Source: Amycolatopsis tucumanensis (GTDB taxonomy: Bacteria > Actinomycetota > Actinomycetes > Mycobacteriales > Pseudonocardiaceae). From it: 64,000 nt of DNA. Where the stretch lies: assembly GCF_021654135.1 (NCBI RefSeq), contig NZ_JAKGSD010000001.1:434001-498000 (forward strand), given 5' to 3'. Shown here piece after piece: positions 25,807 through 34,748 of the stretch. Numbering within the stretch: the stretch's first letter is position 1; every line of letters begins with the position of its first letter. The notes beneath the pieces were generated by a model. The model worked only from the letters and a program-made list of their open reading frames with translations, had not been told where the DNA came from and ran no database searches. Position numbers and translations under genes: made by a program.

Positions 25807-26223
25807 CTACCGGGGCGCCGCCTCCACCAGGTCGGCCAGCACGGGCTGCCACTGGGCAGCCGTGAGTTCGCTGATGAGCCGCTCCGGCGGGGAGTCGGCG
25901 CTGATCGACGGCGGACAGCGGGTGTCCTCGCCCTCGACGAGGACGGAGCGCAGCTCGCGATGTCGGATCGGTCCGGCATGGTGGGGCCGACCACGAAGAG
26001 CTCCCCGAACTCAGTTGGCATGAAGATCGCGACGGGGTGGGGCCTCGGACCGGTGTACGGCGCGGCATCGTCGTAGGTGGTGCCGCCACAGGCCGTCTCC
26101 AGTTTGTACACCCGGTCGGGCAGGCCACCGCTGAGCGTCTTGACCGCGAAAACCACCCCGGCCGCGACGAGCACGGCCAACGCCCAGGACGATCCTGCCC
26201 CGCCTCACGCGTCGTTGAGTCAT
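25807..26223 (-). pseudogene. Frameshifted gene for a small membrane-anchored or secreted protein
   Basis: Three reading-frame pieces join into one sensible protein. From the ATG at 26223, MTQRRVRRGRIVLGV is a basic start; a shift near 26180 gives AVLVAAGVVFAVKTL, completing a membrane helix, and the frame continues with LETACGGTTYDDAAPYTG and FGELFVVGP. A second, opposite shift near 25950 leads into ELRSVLVEGEDTRCPP and ISELTAAQWQPVLADLVEAA, ending at the TAG at 25809-25807. All three pieces have strong actinomycete codon bias. The total length is a multiple of three, so the shifts compensate. A TTG at 26180 could start a shorter intact form, but it would lack the basic leader and the true C terminus. 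The family is not recognised. Confidence 0.55.
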
Positions 26224-26261
26224 CGGGCGCAACCTCAGCTGCACCGCCGGGACCCGAAACC

Positions 26262-27461
26262 TCAGAACGGGGTCCCGCACCACGGCGGAACCCTGGTGGC
26301 GAACAGGCTGTCCGCGTGCGGCAGCGCCGCGGGGTTCACCACCTCGAGCCTGCCCGCGGCGGCGAGTGCGCTGGGCAGGCGGTCGCCGAGGTAGAGCATC
26401 GCCAGCGTCTCCGGTCCGGTCCGCAGGTCGGCGGCCGCGGTGGTGGGTTCGGCGCCGCCGGGGGTGATCCGGTAGCGGCCGGTGTTGGCGGGCAGCCGCG
26501 GGTCGGTCACCTCGATCACCACCGGCTCGCCCGGTCCCCACGCGCGGGCGGCGAGCGCGGCAGGCACGTCGAGCAGCCGCAGCCACAGCTGGTCGTCCAC
26601 GCCGGTCACCGCGCAGGCGCGCGGGTCGGTGAGCATCGCGGGGAGCGGGTCGTCCAGCGGGCGCCCCGGAGCGCGGACCTCGGAGACCAGGTCGACCCGC
26701 AACAGGAAGCGCCACAACCCGGCCAGCGCCGCGGTGTCCGCCGCGTGCAAATCGCGGACCGTGAGCGCGGCGCCGAGGTTCGGCTGGTCGAAGGTGCGCA
26801 GGTCCTCGGTGCGGTAGAGCACGAAACCGTCGTCGCCGCGCGGTCCGGTGTGGACGGCGACCTGGTGCTCGCCGATGAGGCGGTCCCGGGCGTAGGACCA
26901 CCACACCTCGGGCCGCTCGATCATCCCCGTCCGGTGCGGACCCATCTCCGTGTACAGCCGGGGAACCAGCTCCTGAGCCTCGGCGGCGCCGAGCAGCCGC
27001 ACCGTCCCGCCGGCGGGGGCGTCGGCGCGGAACGCCGCCCGCGTGACGCGCAGGTTCTGGCTCCGGGTGGTCATGCCGTACCCGAATCGCCCGTAGATGG
27101 TGGCTTCGCTGGCGTGCAGGACGGCCAGCACGTCGCCGCGGCGGGCGCAGTCGGCGAGCTGGGCGGCCATCAGTCCGGTGAGGATGCCGCGGCGGGTGTG
27201 GTCGGCGCGCACTCCGACCCCGTCCACGGCGGCGACGGGAAGCGCTTTCCCGCCGGGCACGGCGAGCCGGGTCGCGAAGGAGCCCGCGACGCCGACCGGT
27301 TCCCCGCCCGCGAAGGCGCCGAATCGCCGCTCGGCGGGGAACGACGCCGCGCGGCGCGTCCACAGCTCGTCGGTGACGGTGACGTGCAGGGTCCGGCCGA
27401 GCAGCTCGAACGCCGTCCGCTCCTCCCCCGCCGCCAGCGGCCGGATCTCCACGCCGGTCAT
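26262..27461 (-). CDS. Eis-like GNAT acetyltransferase (copy B)
   Basis: 399 residues from the ATG at 27461. It resembles Eis, the multi-site aminoglycoside/peptide N-acetyltransferase: an N-terminal GNAT domain (about 1-150, acetyl-CoA loop RADHTRRGILTGLM), a second GNAT-like domain (about 160-290) and a C-terminal SCP-like domain. The tyrosine of IYGRFGYG corresponds to the catalytic acid of Eis, and the protein ends in Phe (WCGTPF) as Eis does, whose terminal carboxylate acts as base. The natural substrate is unknown. It overlaps the DUF4333 lipoprotein gene in ATGA and is paralogous to the gene at 27859-29058. Confidence 0.88.
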   Translation of the reverse strand: MTGVEIRPLAAGEERTAFELLGRTLHVTVTDELWTRRAASFPAERRFGAFAGGEPVGVAGSFATRLAVPGGKALPVAAVDGVGVRADHTRRGILTGLMAAQLADCARRGDVLAVLHASEATIYGRFGYGMTTRSQNLRVTRAAFRADAPAGGTVRLLGAAEAQELVPRLYTEMGPHRTGMIERPEVWWSYARDRLIGEHQVAVHTGPRGDDGFVLYRTEDLRTFDQPNLGAALTVRDLHAADTAALAGLWRFLLRVDLVSEVRAPGRPLDDPLPAMLTDPRACAVTGVDDQLWLRLLDVPAALAARAWGPGEPVVIEVTDPRLPANTGRYRITPGGAEPTTAAADLRTGPETLAMLYLGDRLPSALAAAGRLEVVNPAALPHADSLFATRVPPWCGTPF

Positions 27462-27838
27462 GGTTCGGGCTGGGAGACTTCGTAGCCGCCCGCCGCGTCC
27501 CGCACCGTGATGGTCACCTTCTCCTTCTCGCCCGCGATGTCCACTGTGCACTCGAAGATGTGCCCGGCGACGACGTCCTCACCGGCCGGGCAGGACACGT
27601 CGCCGACTCCGGCGATCAGGTAGGACTCGGTGAGCACCCGCCGGACGCCGTCCTGCAGGTGCGCGGCGTCGAACACCCGCCGCACCGGGGTGAGGCTCGC
27701 CGGCGCCGTGGGCGAGGACGTGGCGGCCGTCGAGGTGGTCGGCGGTGGTGGGGTGGACGGTGCGGGGCCGGTCGGGGCACTGTCGCATCCGGACAGCACG
27801 AGCGCGGCGCACGCGAGCACCAGCGTGGTCCGCACCAT
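27458..27838 (-). CDS. DUF4333 lipoprotein (copy B)
   Basis: 126 residues. A lipoprotein signal peptide ends in LVLSGC, giving lipidated Cys18, then a Pro/Thr/Ser-rich linker (about 20-50) and a C-terminal DUF4333 domain with LQDGVRRVL, VGDVSCPAGEDV and FECTVDI. The two cysteines of the domain (SCPAG and ECTV) probably form a disulfide outside the cell. Function unknown. Its last bases overlap the Eis-like gene B in ATGA, so the products are probably made together. Confidence 0.82.
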   Translation of the reverse strand: MVRTTLVLACAALVLSGCDSAPTGPAPSTPPPPTTSTAATSSPTAPASLTPVRRVFDAAHLQDGVRRVLTESYLIAGVGDVSCPAGEDVVAGHIFECTVDIAGEKEKVTITVRDAAGGYEVSQPEP

Positions 27839-27858
27839 TCACCCCCGGAACGAGCTTC

Positions 27859-29058
27859 TCAGAAGTGTGTACCACACCACGCGGGTACGGGCGTGGCGAA
27901 GAGCCGGTCGGCCCGCCCCAGCGCCGCCGGGTCCGCCGGCTGGATCCGGCCGGCCGCGGCCAGTTGCGAGGGCCGCCACGCGCCGAGGTAGACCATGGCC
28001 AGCGCGTCCACCCCGAGCCGCAGGTCGGCGGCGGCGTCGGTGCGGCGGGCACCGTCCGGGGACACGTGGTAGCGCCCGGAGTTGGCTTCCAGCACCGGGT
28101 CCACGACCTCCAGCACGACCGGCTCACCCTCGTAGGCGCGGGCGCCGAGCGCGGCGGGCACGTCGACCAGCCGCAGCCACAGCTCGTCCCCGCCGCCGGT
28201 GTCCTTCACCGCGCGGATGTCGGTGAACAGCAGCTCGACCGGCTCGTCGACCGGGCGTTCGTCGGCGCGCAGGGTGTCGACGAGGTCGACGCCGAGCAGG
28301 TAGCGCCACAGCCCGTTGAACGCCTCGTCGGTGCCGGTGTGCAGGCTGATGACCTGCAGCACCGCCGGGTCGTTCCAGTGCTTGCGTTCGACGCTGTAGA
28401 CGACGTAGCCGTCGGGGCCGTCTTCGCCGTGGTGGACGGCGGTCAGGACGGGGCTGGTGGCTTCGCGGGCGTGCCGTTCCCAGCCCGGCCACCAGTACGG
28501 CGGGCGGGTCATCATGCCGGGGCGGGTGTGCGGCAGTGCCGCGTACAGGCCGGGCAGCTGCTCCAGCGCGGTGTCCAGCGGCCACAGCTCGACCTGGCCG
28601 CCTGCCGGGACGTCGGGGCGGAGCGCGGCGCGGCGGCGGTCGATCTCGTAGCCGCGGCTGCGCGTGGTGACGCCGTAGCCGAAGCGGTTGTAGATGACGC
28701 CTTCGCTGGCGCGCAGCGCGGCGAAGGGCAGGCCGCGGGCGGCGATGTCGGTGAGCTGGGTGCGCATGAGCTCGGTGAGGACGCCGCGGCGGGTCCGGTC
28801 GGGACGAACACCGACACCGGTGACTCCCGCTGCGCCGGCGCGGGCGCCGCCGGGCAGGGTGATCTCGGCGTCGAACGAGCGGGCGGTGCCGATCAGCTCG
28901 GTGTCGAAGGCGCCCAGGGTGCGGCCGGGTTGCTGCGCGCGTTCGACGATCTTCCACGTCTCGTCGGTGGTGGCGGCGACGTGGAGGGTGGACCGGAACA
29001 GGTCGACGGCGGCGCGGTGTTCGTCGGGCCGCAGCGTGCGGACGGTGTAGTCACTCAC
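27859..29058 (-). CDS. Eis-like GNAT acetyltransferase (copy A)
   Basis: 399 residues, the same length as copy B and clearly its paralogue over the whole protein. GNAT loop RPDRTRRGVLTELM near 85-100, catalytic Tyr in IYNRFGYG near 125, and the C terminus WCGTHF with terminal Phe. Probably a hexameric acetyl-CoA-dependent N-acetyltransferase of the Eis type; substrate unknown. It follows the DUF4333 membrane-protein gene by 40 bp and precedes lipoprotein B by 20 bp, so all four form one likely operon. Confidence 0.88.
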   Translation of the reverse strand: MSDYTVRTLRPDEHRAAVDLFRSTLHVAATTDETWKIVERAQQPGRTLGAFDTELIGTARSFDAEITLPGGARAGAAGVTGVGVRPDRTRRGVLTELMRTQLTDIAARGLPFAALRASEGVIYNRFGYGVTTRSRGYEIDRRRAALRPDVPAGGQVELWPLDTALEQLPGLYAALPHTRPGMMTRPPYWWPGWERHAREATSPVLTAVHHGEDGPDGYVVYSVERKHWNDPAVLQVISLHTGTDEAFNGLWRYLLGVDLVDTLRADERPVDEPVELLFTDIRAVKDTGGGDELWLRLVDVPAALGARAYEGEPVVLEVVDPVLEANSGRYHVSPDGARRTDAAADLRLGVDALAMVYLGAWRPSQLAAAGRIQPADPAALGRADRLFATPVPAWCGTHF

Positions 29059-29098
29059 GACGCGATCGTTCCCGACGGTGCGGCCGCACGCCAGCCAA

Positions 29099-29731
29099 TT
29101 ACCGGGGGTAGGCGACTTCGTAGTTGGCGGCGTCGTCCTTGATGGTCACGGTGACGGTCTTGCCCTGGCCGTTGACGACGGCGGAGCAGTCGAAGGTGGC
29201 TCCGGACTTGACCTCCTGGTCGGCGGGGCACTGCACGTCGCCGACCTGGGTGAGCTGGTAGTTGCCGATGAGGACCTGCTTGACGCCGTCCTGCACCGCG
29301 CTCTGGCTCAGCACGGTGGTCTTGAGGAACCCGGGCGCGAGGAACGCGGTGACGCAGAACGCGGCCACCACCACGACCGCCGCGCCCAGCCCGATCAGCA
29401 GGCCCTTGCCGCCCTTCTTCGCCGGCTGCTGCTGCCCGTAGCCGCCGGGCGCGCCGTGCTGCTGCCCCGGGTACTGCTGGGGCGGGTGCTGCTGTCCGGC
29501 GTACTGCTGTCCGGCGTGCTGGGGCGCGGCCTGGCCCGGGTACTGCTGCCCGTACTGGGGCTGTCCAGGTTGGGGCTGTGCGGGCTGGAACTGGCCCGGC
29601 TGCTGGCCGTAGCCCGGCGGCTGCCCGTACTGGGGTTGCTGGGCGTACTGCTGCGGCTGGCCGGGTTGCTGCCCGTACCCGGGCTGGCTCCACTGCTGCT
29701 GCGGGTCGGTGCCGCCGTAGGGCGTGCTCAT
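29099..29731 (-). CDS. DUF4333 membrane protein with Gln/Pro/Gly-rich N terminus (copy A)
   Basis: 210 residues from the ATG at 29731. Residues 1-108 are a low-complexity cytoplasmic region of repeated YGQQPGQ-like units. Residues about 110-132 form one membrane helix (LLIGLGAAVVVVAAFCVTAF), and 140-210 the external DUF4333 domain (VQDGVKQVL, VGDVQCPADQEV, FDCSAVV). The domain pairs with lipoprotein B and the whole resembles the Gln/Pro-rich membrane protein that lies next to helY in M. tuberculosis (Rv2091c). Function unknown; a cell-envelope role is likely. Confidence 0.8.
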   Translation of the reverse strand: MSTPYGGTDPQQQWSQPGYGQQPGQPQQYAQQPQYGQPPGYGQQPGQFQPAQPQPGQPQYGQQYPGQAAPQHAGQQYAGQQHPPQQYPGQQHGAPGGYGQQQPAKKGGKGLLIGLGAAVVVVAAFCVTAFLAPGFLKTTVLSQSAVQDGVKQVLIGNYQLTQVGDVQCPADQEVKSGATFDCSAVVNGQGKTVTVTIKDDAANYEVAYPR

Positions 29732-29795
29732 GCTGCCTGCCTCCCCTGATCGTCCTCGCTCAGCGCGATCCAACCACAACGCAGGGTGGGCCGCG

Positions 29796-32546
29796 CTACT
29801 CGGCACCCGCCGCGACGACCCCGCGCCGCAGCGCCTTGACGGCCTGCGCGGCGGCGTCGCCGACCGGGTCGGCCTTGCCGAGGACCGTCTTGATCTGGTC
29901 GAGCAGGTCGACGACCTGCCGGGACCAGCGCACGAAGTCACCCGCGGACAGTTCCTGCCCGTTGGCGTCGGCGGCGGTGAGCACCTTTTCGAGGGATTCG
30001 CCGCGGGCCCACCGGTACACCGGCCAGGCGAACCCGGCGTCGGGTTCGCGGGTGCGGTCGAGGCGGTGGCGGCGTTCGTCCTCGGCGAGGTCGGTCCAGA
30101 TCTTGGCGGTCTCCTGCCACGCCTTGGGCACGCCCCCGGCGGGCAGCCGCGGCTCACCGGGCGAGTCGCGCCGGGCCTCGAACACGAGCGTGGAGACGAC
30201 GGCGGCGAGCTCGGGCGGGGTCAGTCCTTCCCAGACGCCGTGGCGGATGCACTCGGCGGCCAGCAGGTCGGATTCGCTGTAGAGGCGGGCCAGGCGCGCT
30301 CCGTGCTCGGTGACGCGGTCCTCGCCCTCGGCGAGGTAGCCGCGTTCGGCCAGCAGCGCCCGGATGCGGTCGAACGCCCGCGCCAGCGAGTGGGTGGTGG
30401 CGGCGACGCGTCGTTCCAGCTGCTCGGTTTCCCCGGCGAGCCGGTGGTAGCGCTCGACCCAGCGGATGTTGGCCTCGCGTTCGGCGAGCCCGTGGCAGGG
30501 GTGGGCGCGCAGGGCGCGGCGCAGCGCGGCCAGCTCACCGTCCTCATTGGCCCCCGATCGCCGTTTCTGGCGGCCGGGCAGGGAAATCCCGGAGTCGCGC
30601 AGGTGCGAGGCGATGTCGCGGCGGGTCTTGGGCGAGCGCAGTTCGACGTGCTTGGGCAGTTTGATCCGGCCCAGCGGCTCCACGGGCGCGGAGAAGTCCG
30701 ACAGCGACAGCGGTCCGGACCACCGGTCCTCGGTCACCACGACCGGGCGCGGCTCGCGCACGGGGTCCAGACCGGGGTCGATCACCACGGCCAGCCCGGC
30801 GCGCCGCCCGGCGGGGACGGCGATGACGTCGCCCTTGCGCAGCTTCTCCAGCGACACCGCGGTGTCGGCGCGGCGGGCGGCGGTGTTCTGCCGGGCCAGC
30901 GCCTTCTCCCGGTCGGAGATCTTCTTGCGCAGCTGCACGTAGTCGAGCATCGCGTCGAAGTCGCCGGTGACGGCCTCGGCGTAGCCCTTGAGCGCCTCGC
31001 GGTTCTTCTCGATGCGGCGGGACAGCCCGACGACCGAGCGGTCGGCCTGGAACTGGGCGAAGGACTGTTCCAGCAGCTCGCGGGCCTGTTCGTGGCCGAG
31101 CTGGGCGACCAGGTTGATCGCCATGTTGTAGCCGGGCCGGAACGACGAGCGCAGCGGGTAGGTCCGGGTCGAGGCCAGTCCGGCGACGGCCTTCGGGTCG
31201 ACCCCCGGCTGCCACACCACGACGGCGTGGCCCTCGACGTCGATGCCGCGGCGACCGGCGCGGCCGGTGAGCTGCGTGTACTCGCCCGGGGTGAGGTCGA
31301 CGTGGGCCTCGCCGTTGTACTTGACCAGCCGTTCGAGCACCACGGTGCGGGCGGGCATGTTGATGCCCAGCGCGAGGGTTTCGGTGGCGAACACGACCTT
31401 GACCAGGCCGCGCACGAACAGTTCCTCGACGGTCTCCTTGAACGCGGGCAGCAGCCCGGCGTGGTGCCCGGCGATGCCATTCTCCAGCGCCTCGCGCCAT
31501 TCCCAGTAGCCGAGCACGCCCAGATCGCCCTCGGGCAGGTCCTTGGTGCGCGTGTCGACGATGCGGCGCACCTCGGCCGCTTCTTCCGGGGTGTTCAGGC
31601 GCAGCCCGGAGCGGGTCACCTGGCTCACGGCGGCGTCGCAGCCGGCGCGGGAGAAGATGAACACGATCGCCGGGAGCAGCCCGGCGGCGTCCAGGCGGGT
31701 GATCATGTCCACCCGGGACGGCGGCCGGAACCGGGGGCCGCGCGAGTAGGTGCGCCCGCCCCGGCCCCGCCGCAGAGCCGCGGGGGCGTGCATGCGGCCG
31801 ACCTCTTCCACGCGCCGCAGCAGGCCGGGGTTCATGCGCAGCTCGCCGTCGGAGCCGTCGTCGGCGAACAGGTCGAGCAGCCGGTTCCCGACCATCATGT
31901 GCTGCCACAGCGGCACGGGCCGGTGCTCGTCGACCACGACCGTGGTGTCACCGCGCACCGTCACCAGCCATTCGCCGAACTCCTCGGCGTTGCTGACGGT
32001 GGCGGACAGGCCCACGACCCGCACGTACTCGGGCAGGTGCAGGATGACCTCTTCCCACACCGCGCCGCGGAACCGGTCGGCGAGGTAGTGGATCTCGTCC
32101 ATCACGACGTAGCCGAGGTCGTCGATGGCCGAGGAACCCGCGTAGAGCATGTTGCGCAGGACCTCGGTGGTCATCACGACGATCTGGGCGTTGCCGTTGA
32201 TCGCGGTGTCCCCGGTGAGCAGCCCGACGGTGCCGGCGCCGTAGCGCTGCACGAGGTCGCCGTACTTCTGGTTGGACAGCGCCTTGATGGGCGTGGTGTA
32301 GAAGCACTTGCGGCCCTCGGCGAGCGCGAGGTGCACGGCGAACTCGCCGACCACGGTCTTGCCCGCGCCGGTCGGCGCGCACACGAGCACGCCGTGGCCG
32401 TCCTCCAGCGCGCGGCAGCCGCGGATCTGGAAGTCGTCGAAGCCGAACTCCGCCTCGTCGGCGAAGCGGGTCAGCTGGGGGTACTGGGCGCGGCGCTTGG
32501 AAGCCTGGTAGGCCTCGGCCGGCGACACGGAAGGGCGAGGGGCCAC
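29796..32546 (-). CDS. helY: Ski2/Mtr4-type DEAD/DEAH RNA helicase
   Basis: 916 residues from the GTG at 32546. ATP-dependent RNA helicase of the Ski2-like group. Walker A APTGAGKT at 57-64, DEVH-type box in VMDEIHYL, motif III SATVSNAEEF, and the C-terminal helicase motif QLTGRAGRRGID are present, then a long helical region and a DSHCT-like C-terminal domain. It corresponds to HelY of M. tuberculosis, next to tatC there as well. The ribosome-binding site is weak. It may act in RNA turnover or repair; the exact role is not established. Confidence 0.93.
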   Translation of the reverse strand: MAPRPSVSPAEAYQASKRRAQYPQLTRFADEAEFGFDDFQIRGCRALEDGHGVLVCAPTGAGKTVVGEFAVHLALAEGRKCFYTTPIKALSNQKYGDLVQRYGAGTVGLLTGDTAINGNAQIVVMTTEVLRNMLYAGSSAIDDLGYVVMDEIHYLADRFRGAVWEEVILHLPEYVRVVGLSATVSNAEEFGEWLVTVRGDTTVVVDEHRPVPLWQHMMVGNRLLDLFADDGSDGELRMNPGLLRRVEEVGRMHAPAALRRGRGGRTYSRGPRFRPPSRVDMITRLDAAGLLPAIVFIFSRAGCDAAVSQVTRSGLRLNTPEEAAEVRRIVDTRTKDLPEGDLGVLGYWEWREALENGIAGHHAGLLPAFKETVEELFVRGLVKVVFATETLALGINMPARTVVLERLVKYNGEAHVDLTPGEYTQLTGRAGRRGIDVEGHAVVVWQPGVDPKAVAGLASTRTYPLRSSFRPGYNMAINLVAQLGHEQARELLEQSFAQFQADRSVVGLSRRIEKNREALKGYAEAVTGDFDAMLDYVQLRKKISDREKALARQNTAARRADTAVSLEKLRKGDVIAVPAGRRAGLAVVIDPGLDPVREPRPVVVTEDRWSGPLSLSDFSAPVEPLGRIKLPKHVELRSPKTRRDIASHLRDSGISLPGRQKRRSGANEDGELAALRRALRAHPCHGLAEREANIRWVERYHRLAGETEQLERRVAATTHSLARAFDRIRALLAERGYLAEGEDRVTEHGARLARLYSESDLLAAECIRHGVWEGLTPPELAAVVSTLVFEARRDSPGEPRLPAGGVPKAWQETAKIWTDLAEDERRHRLDRTREPDAGFAWPVYRWARGESLEKVLTAADANGQELSAGDFVRWSRQVVDLLDQIKTVLGKADPVGDAAAQAVKALRRGVVAAGAE

Positions 32547-32592
32547 CTTGTCAGGGTGTCACATGCGGTGTGCGGGACGCATGCGGTGGGTG

Positions 32593-33450
32593 TCAGCCCA
32601 GGATGGTGAGCGCGCCGCGGGCGCAGCGGGCGGTGACCGGGCCGCCGGGGAGCATCTCGCCGTCGGCACAGAGGGGCCAGGAGGTGGCCTCGATGCGGAC
32701 CTCGCGGGCGCGCAGGGTGCGCACCGCGGGGTGGCGCAGGTGCCGGCCGTGGCGCAGGCCGGGCATGATCCGCAGCAGGTCGGCGCGGGTGGCGTGGCCG
32801 ACGACGGTGATGTCGAAGAGCCCGTCTCCGGGGTCGGCGTGCGGGCAGATCCGCATGCCGGCGCCGTAGTAGGGGGTGTTGCCGACGGCGACGAGGGTGG
32901 CGTCGAGGTGGTGGGGTTCGCCGTCGGTGGTGAGGGTGACCGGGCGTGCCCGGAACGCGGCGAGTTCGGCGAGCACGGCGACGTCGTAGCGGCGCGGGCC
33001 GGCGGGCCAGCGCAGGCGGGCGGCGCGGGCGTTGACGGCGGCGTCGAAGCCGGTGCACAGGACGGTGGCGAACCAGGCGCCGTCGAGGTGGCCGAGGTCG
33101 ACGGCGCGGTGGCGGCGTTCCCGCAGCGCGGTCACGACGGCGTCGGTGGCGCGCAGCGGGTCGAGGGGGATGCCGAGCCCGCGGGCGAGGTCGTTGCCGG
33201 TGCCCGCGGGGATGATCCCGAGCGGGGTGCCGGTGGCGGCGCAGTACTGGACGGCGTGGTGCACGGCCCCGTCGCCGCCGAGGACGACCAGGGCGTCGAG
33301 CCCGTCCGGGAGGCTGTCCGGGGCCGCGGCGCCGAGCAGCTCCAGCCGGTCCACCCCGGCACGCAGACGAGCGGCCACGGTGCCGGCGATCCTGGCCGCC
33401 GCACCGCGGCCGGTGTCGGGGTGGACGGCCAGGGCCGCACGGATACCCAT
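32593..33450 (-). CDS. Diacylglycerol/lipid kinase family protein
   Basis: 285 residues of the DAGK catalytic family. The ATP-binding signature VVLGGDGAVHHAV is at about 56-68 and IPAGTGNDLARGLG at about 80-93; the second beta-rich domain carries the ICPHADPGDGLFDI motif near 200. Phosphorylates diacylglycerol or a related lipid at the inner membrane face using ATP. It lies 17 bp after tatC and 47 bp before helY in the same orientation, the conserved actinomycete order. Confidence 0.9.
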   Translation of the reverse strand: MGIRAALAVHPDTGRGAAARIAGTVAARLRAGVDRLELLGAAAPDSLPDGLDALVVLGGDGAVHHAVQYCAATGTPLGIIPAGTGNDLARGLGIPLDPLRATDAVVTALRERRHRAVDLGHLDGAWFATVLCTGFDAAVNARAARLRWPAGPRRYDVAVLAELAAFRARPVTLTTDGEPHHLDATLVAVGNTPYYGAGMRICPHADPGDGLFDITVVGHATRADLLRIMPGLRHGRHLRHPAVRTLRAREVRIEATSWPLCADGEMLPGGPVTARCARGALTILG

Positions 33451-33466
33451 GGGCGAGGCAGACCGG

Positions 33467-34411
33467 TTAGGTCACGTCCTCGGTCTTGGGCTTGGCGGGC
33501 GCGTCGTCGTCGATCCTGCTCGGGGTGTAGTCGAACGGCGCGGCCTCGTCGTCGGACAGGCCGGCCCACTCCTCGCTCTCGCTGCCGCGGTACTTGCGCT
33601 TGTCGTGCACCCGCGCGATCTGGATGGCCAGCTCGGCGAGCACGGTCAGCGCGCCGGCCAGGGCGATCATCGAGAACGGGTCCGACCCGGGCGTGGCGAA
33701 CGCGGCGAAGACGAACACCGCCATGATGATCCCGCGGCGCCACCGCTTCAGCTGGGCGTACTTGAGCACGCCCACGAAGTTCAGCATCACCAGCAGCAGC
33801 GGCAGCTCGAAGCTGACCCCGAAGATGATCAGCAGCGACAGCACGAACGAGATGTACTTGTCGCCGGTGAGGCCGGTGATGAAGAAGTCGCTGCCGAAGC
33901 CCATCAGCAGCTGCAGGGCGTGCGGGATGAGCAGGTAGGCCAGGACGGCGCCACCGGCGAACAGCACGCTCGCGAAGCCGACGAAGGTGAGCGCGTACTT
34001 GCGCTCCTTGGTGTACAGGCCGGGGGCGATGAACGCCCACAGCTGGTACAGCCACAGCGGAGAGGTCAGCACCGCGCCCCCGGCGAGACCGACCTTCAGC
34101 TGGATCATGAACGCCTCGAACGGCACCGTCTGCAGCAGGTAGCAGCCCTCGGTGCTGCCGAGCCGCCGGTCGGCCGGGATGGCGCAGTACGGGTCGTTGA
34201 TGATCGACCCGAGTGACGGGACCGGGCCCATCCTGGTGTTGAACCAGATGAAGCCGAAGATCCCGCCGGCGAGCACGGCGAGCAGGGCCCAGCCCAGGCG
34301 GCGCCGGAACTCGTAGATGTGCTCGATGAGCGTCATCGTGCCGTCGGGGTTGAGCCGGCGGCTGCGCTTGCGCCGCCGGTCCCTCCGGCTCTTGGGGGCG
34401 GAGTCCGCCAC
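33467..34411 (-). CDS. tatC: Sec-independent protein translocase TatC
   Basis: 314 residues from the GTG at 34411. Six membrane helices with the family signatures MTLIEHIYEFRRRLG just before helix 1 (the region that recognises the twin-arginine signal) and FGVSFELPLLLVMLNFVGVL near helix 4. The N terminus is strikingly basic (KSRRDRRRKRSRR) and the C-terminal tail is acidic and about 45 residues long. It forms the Tat receptor with TatA (and TatB elsewhere) to export folded proteins. It follows tatA by 20 bp. Confidence 0.96.
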   Translation of the reverse strand: MADSAPKSRRDRRRKRSRRLNPDGTMTLIEHIYEFRRRLGWALLAVLAGGIFGFIWFNTRMGPVPSLGSIINDPYCAIPADRRLGSTEGCYLLQTVPFEAFMIQLKVGLAGGAVLTSPLWLYQLWAFIAPGLYTKERKYALTFVGFASVLFAGGAVLAYLLIPHALQLLMGFGSDFFITGLTGDKYISFVLSLLIIFGVSFELPLLLVMLNFVGVLKYAQLKRWRRGIIMAVFVFAAFATPGSDPFSMIALAGALTVLAELAIQIARVHDKRKYRGSESEEWAGLSDDEAAPFDYTPSRIDDDAPAKPKTEDVT

Positions 34412-34430
34412 GACAGGCTCCGTCCTCGCC

Positions 34431-34748
34431 TCAGCTGGCGTGCTTGTGAGCCTGGTCGGCCTTCTCCGCCGCCTGCTGCCGCTTCAGCTCGTCGAGCTGC
34501 TTCTGCAGCTGCGCGACCTGGTCGTCGGCGGCGGTCGCCGCGGAAGGCGTCGTCTCGGAGGCCGTGATCTGCTTCTTGTCGGGCTCCTCGGCCTTGCCGT
34601 CCTCACGGAGGTCCTTGGTCTCGGCCTTGAAGATCTTCATGGACTTGCCGATGGACCGCGCGGCATCCGGCAGGCGCTTCGCGCCGAACAGCAGGACCAC
34701 GACGAGCACCAGGATGATCAAGTGCCACGGCTGCAACCCGTTCAGCAT
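34431..34748 (-). CDS. tatA: Sec-independent protein translocase TatA
   Basis: 105 residues. One N-terminal membrane helix ([20 protein letters not shown], 8-27) ending in the conserved FG-x-KRLPD hinge, an amphipathic helix ([14 protein letters not shown]) and a charged tail with a coiled-coil-like [12 protein letters not shown] segment. It polymerises to form the Tat pore. Its ATG overlaps the stop of the upstream small membrane protein gene in ATGA. Confidence 0.95.
   Translation of the reverse strand: MLNGLQPWHLIILVLVVVLLFGAKRLPDAARSIGKSMKIFKAETKDLREDGKAEEPDKKQITASETTPSAATAADDQVAQLQKQLDELKRQQAAEKADQAHKHAS

Noticed and set aside
29724..32609. Very long open frame opposite helY
   Set aside because: Antisense open frames are expected in such GC-rich DNA; its translation is rich in Val, Gly, Asp and His without any domain, while the opposite strand encodes a complete helicase.
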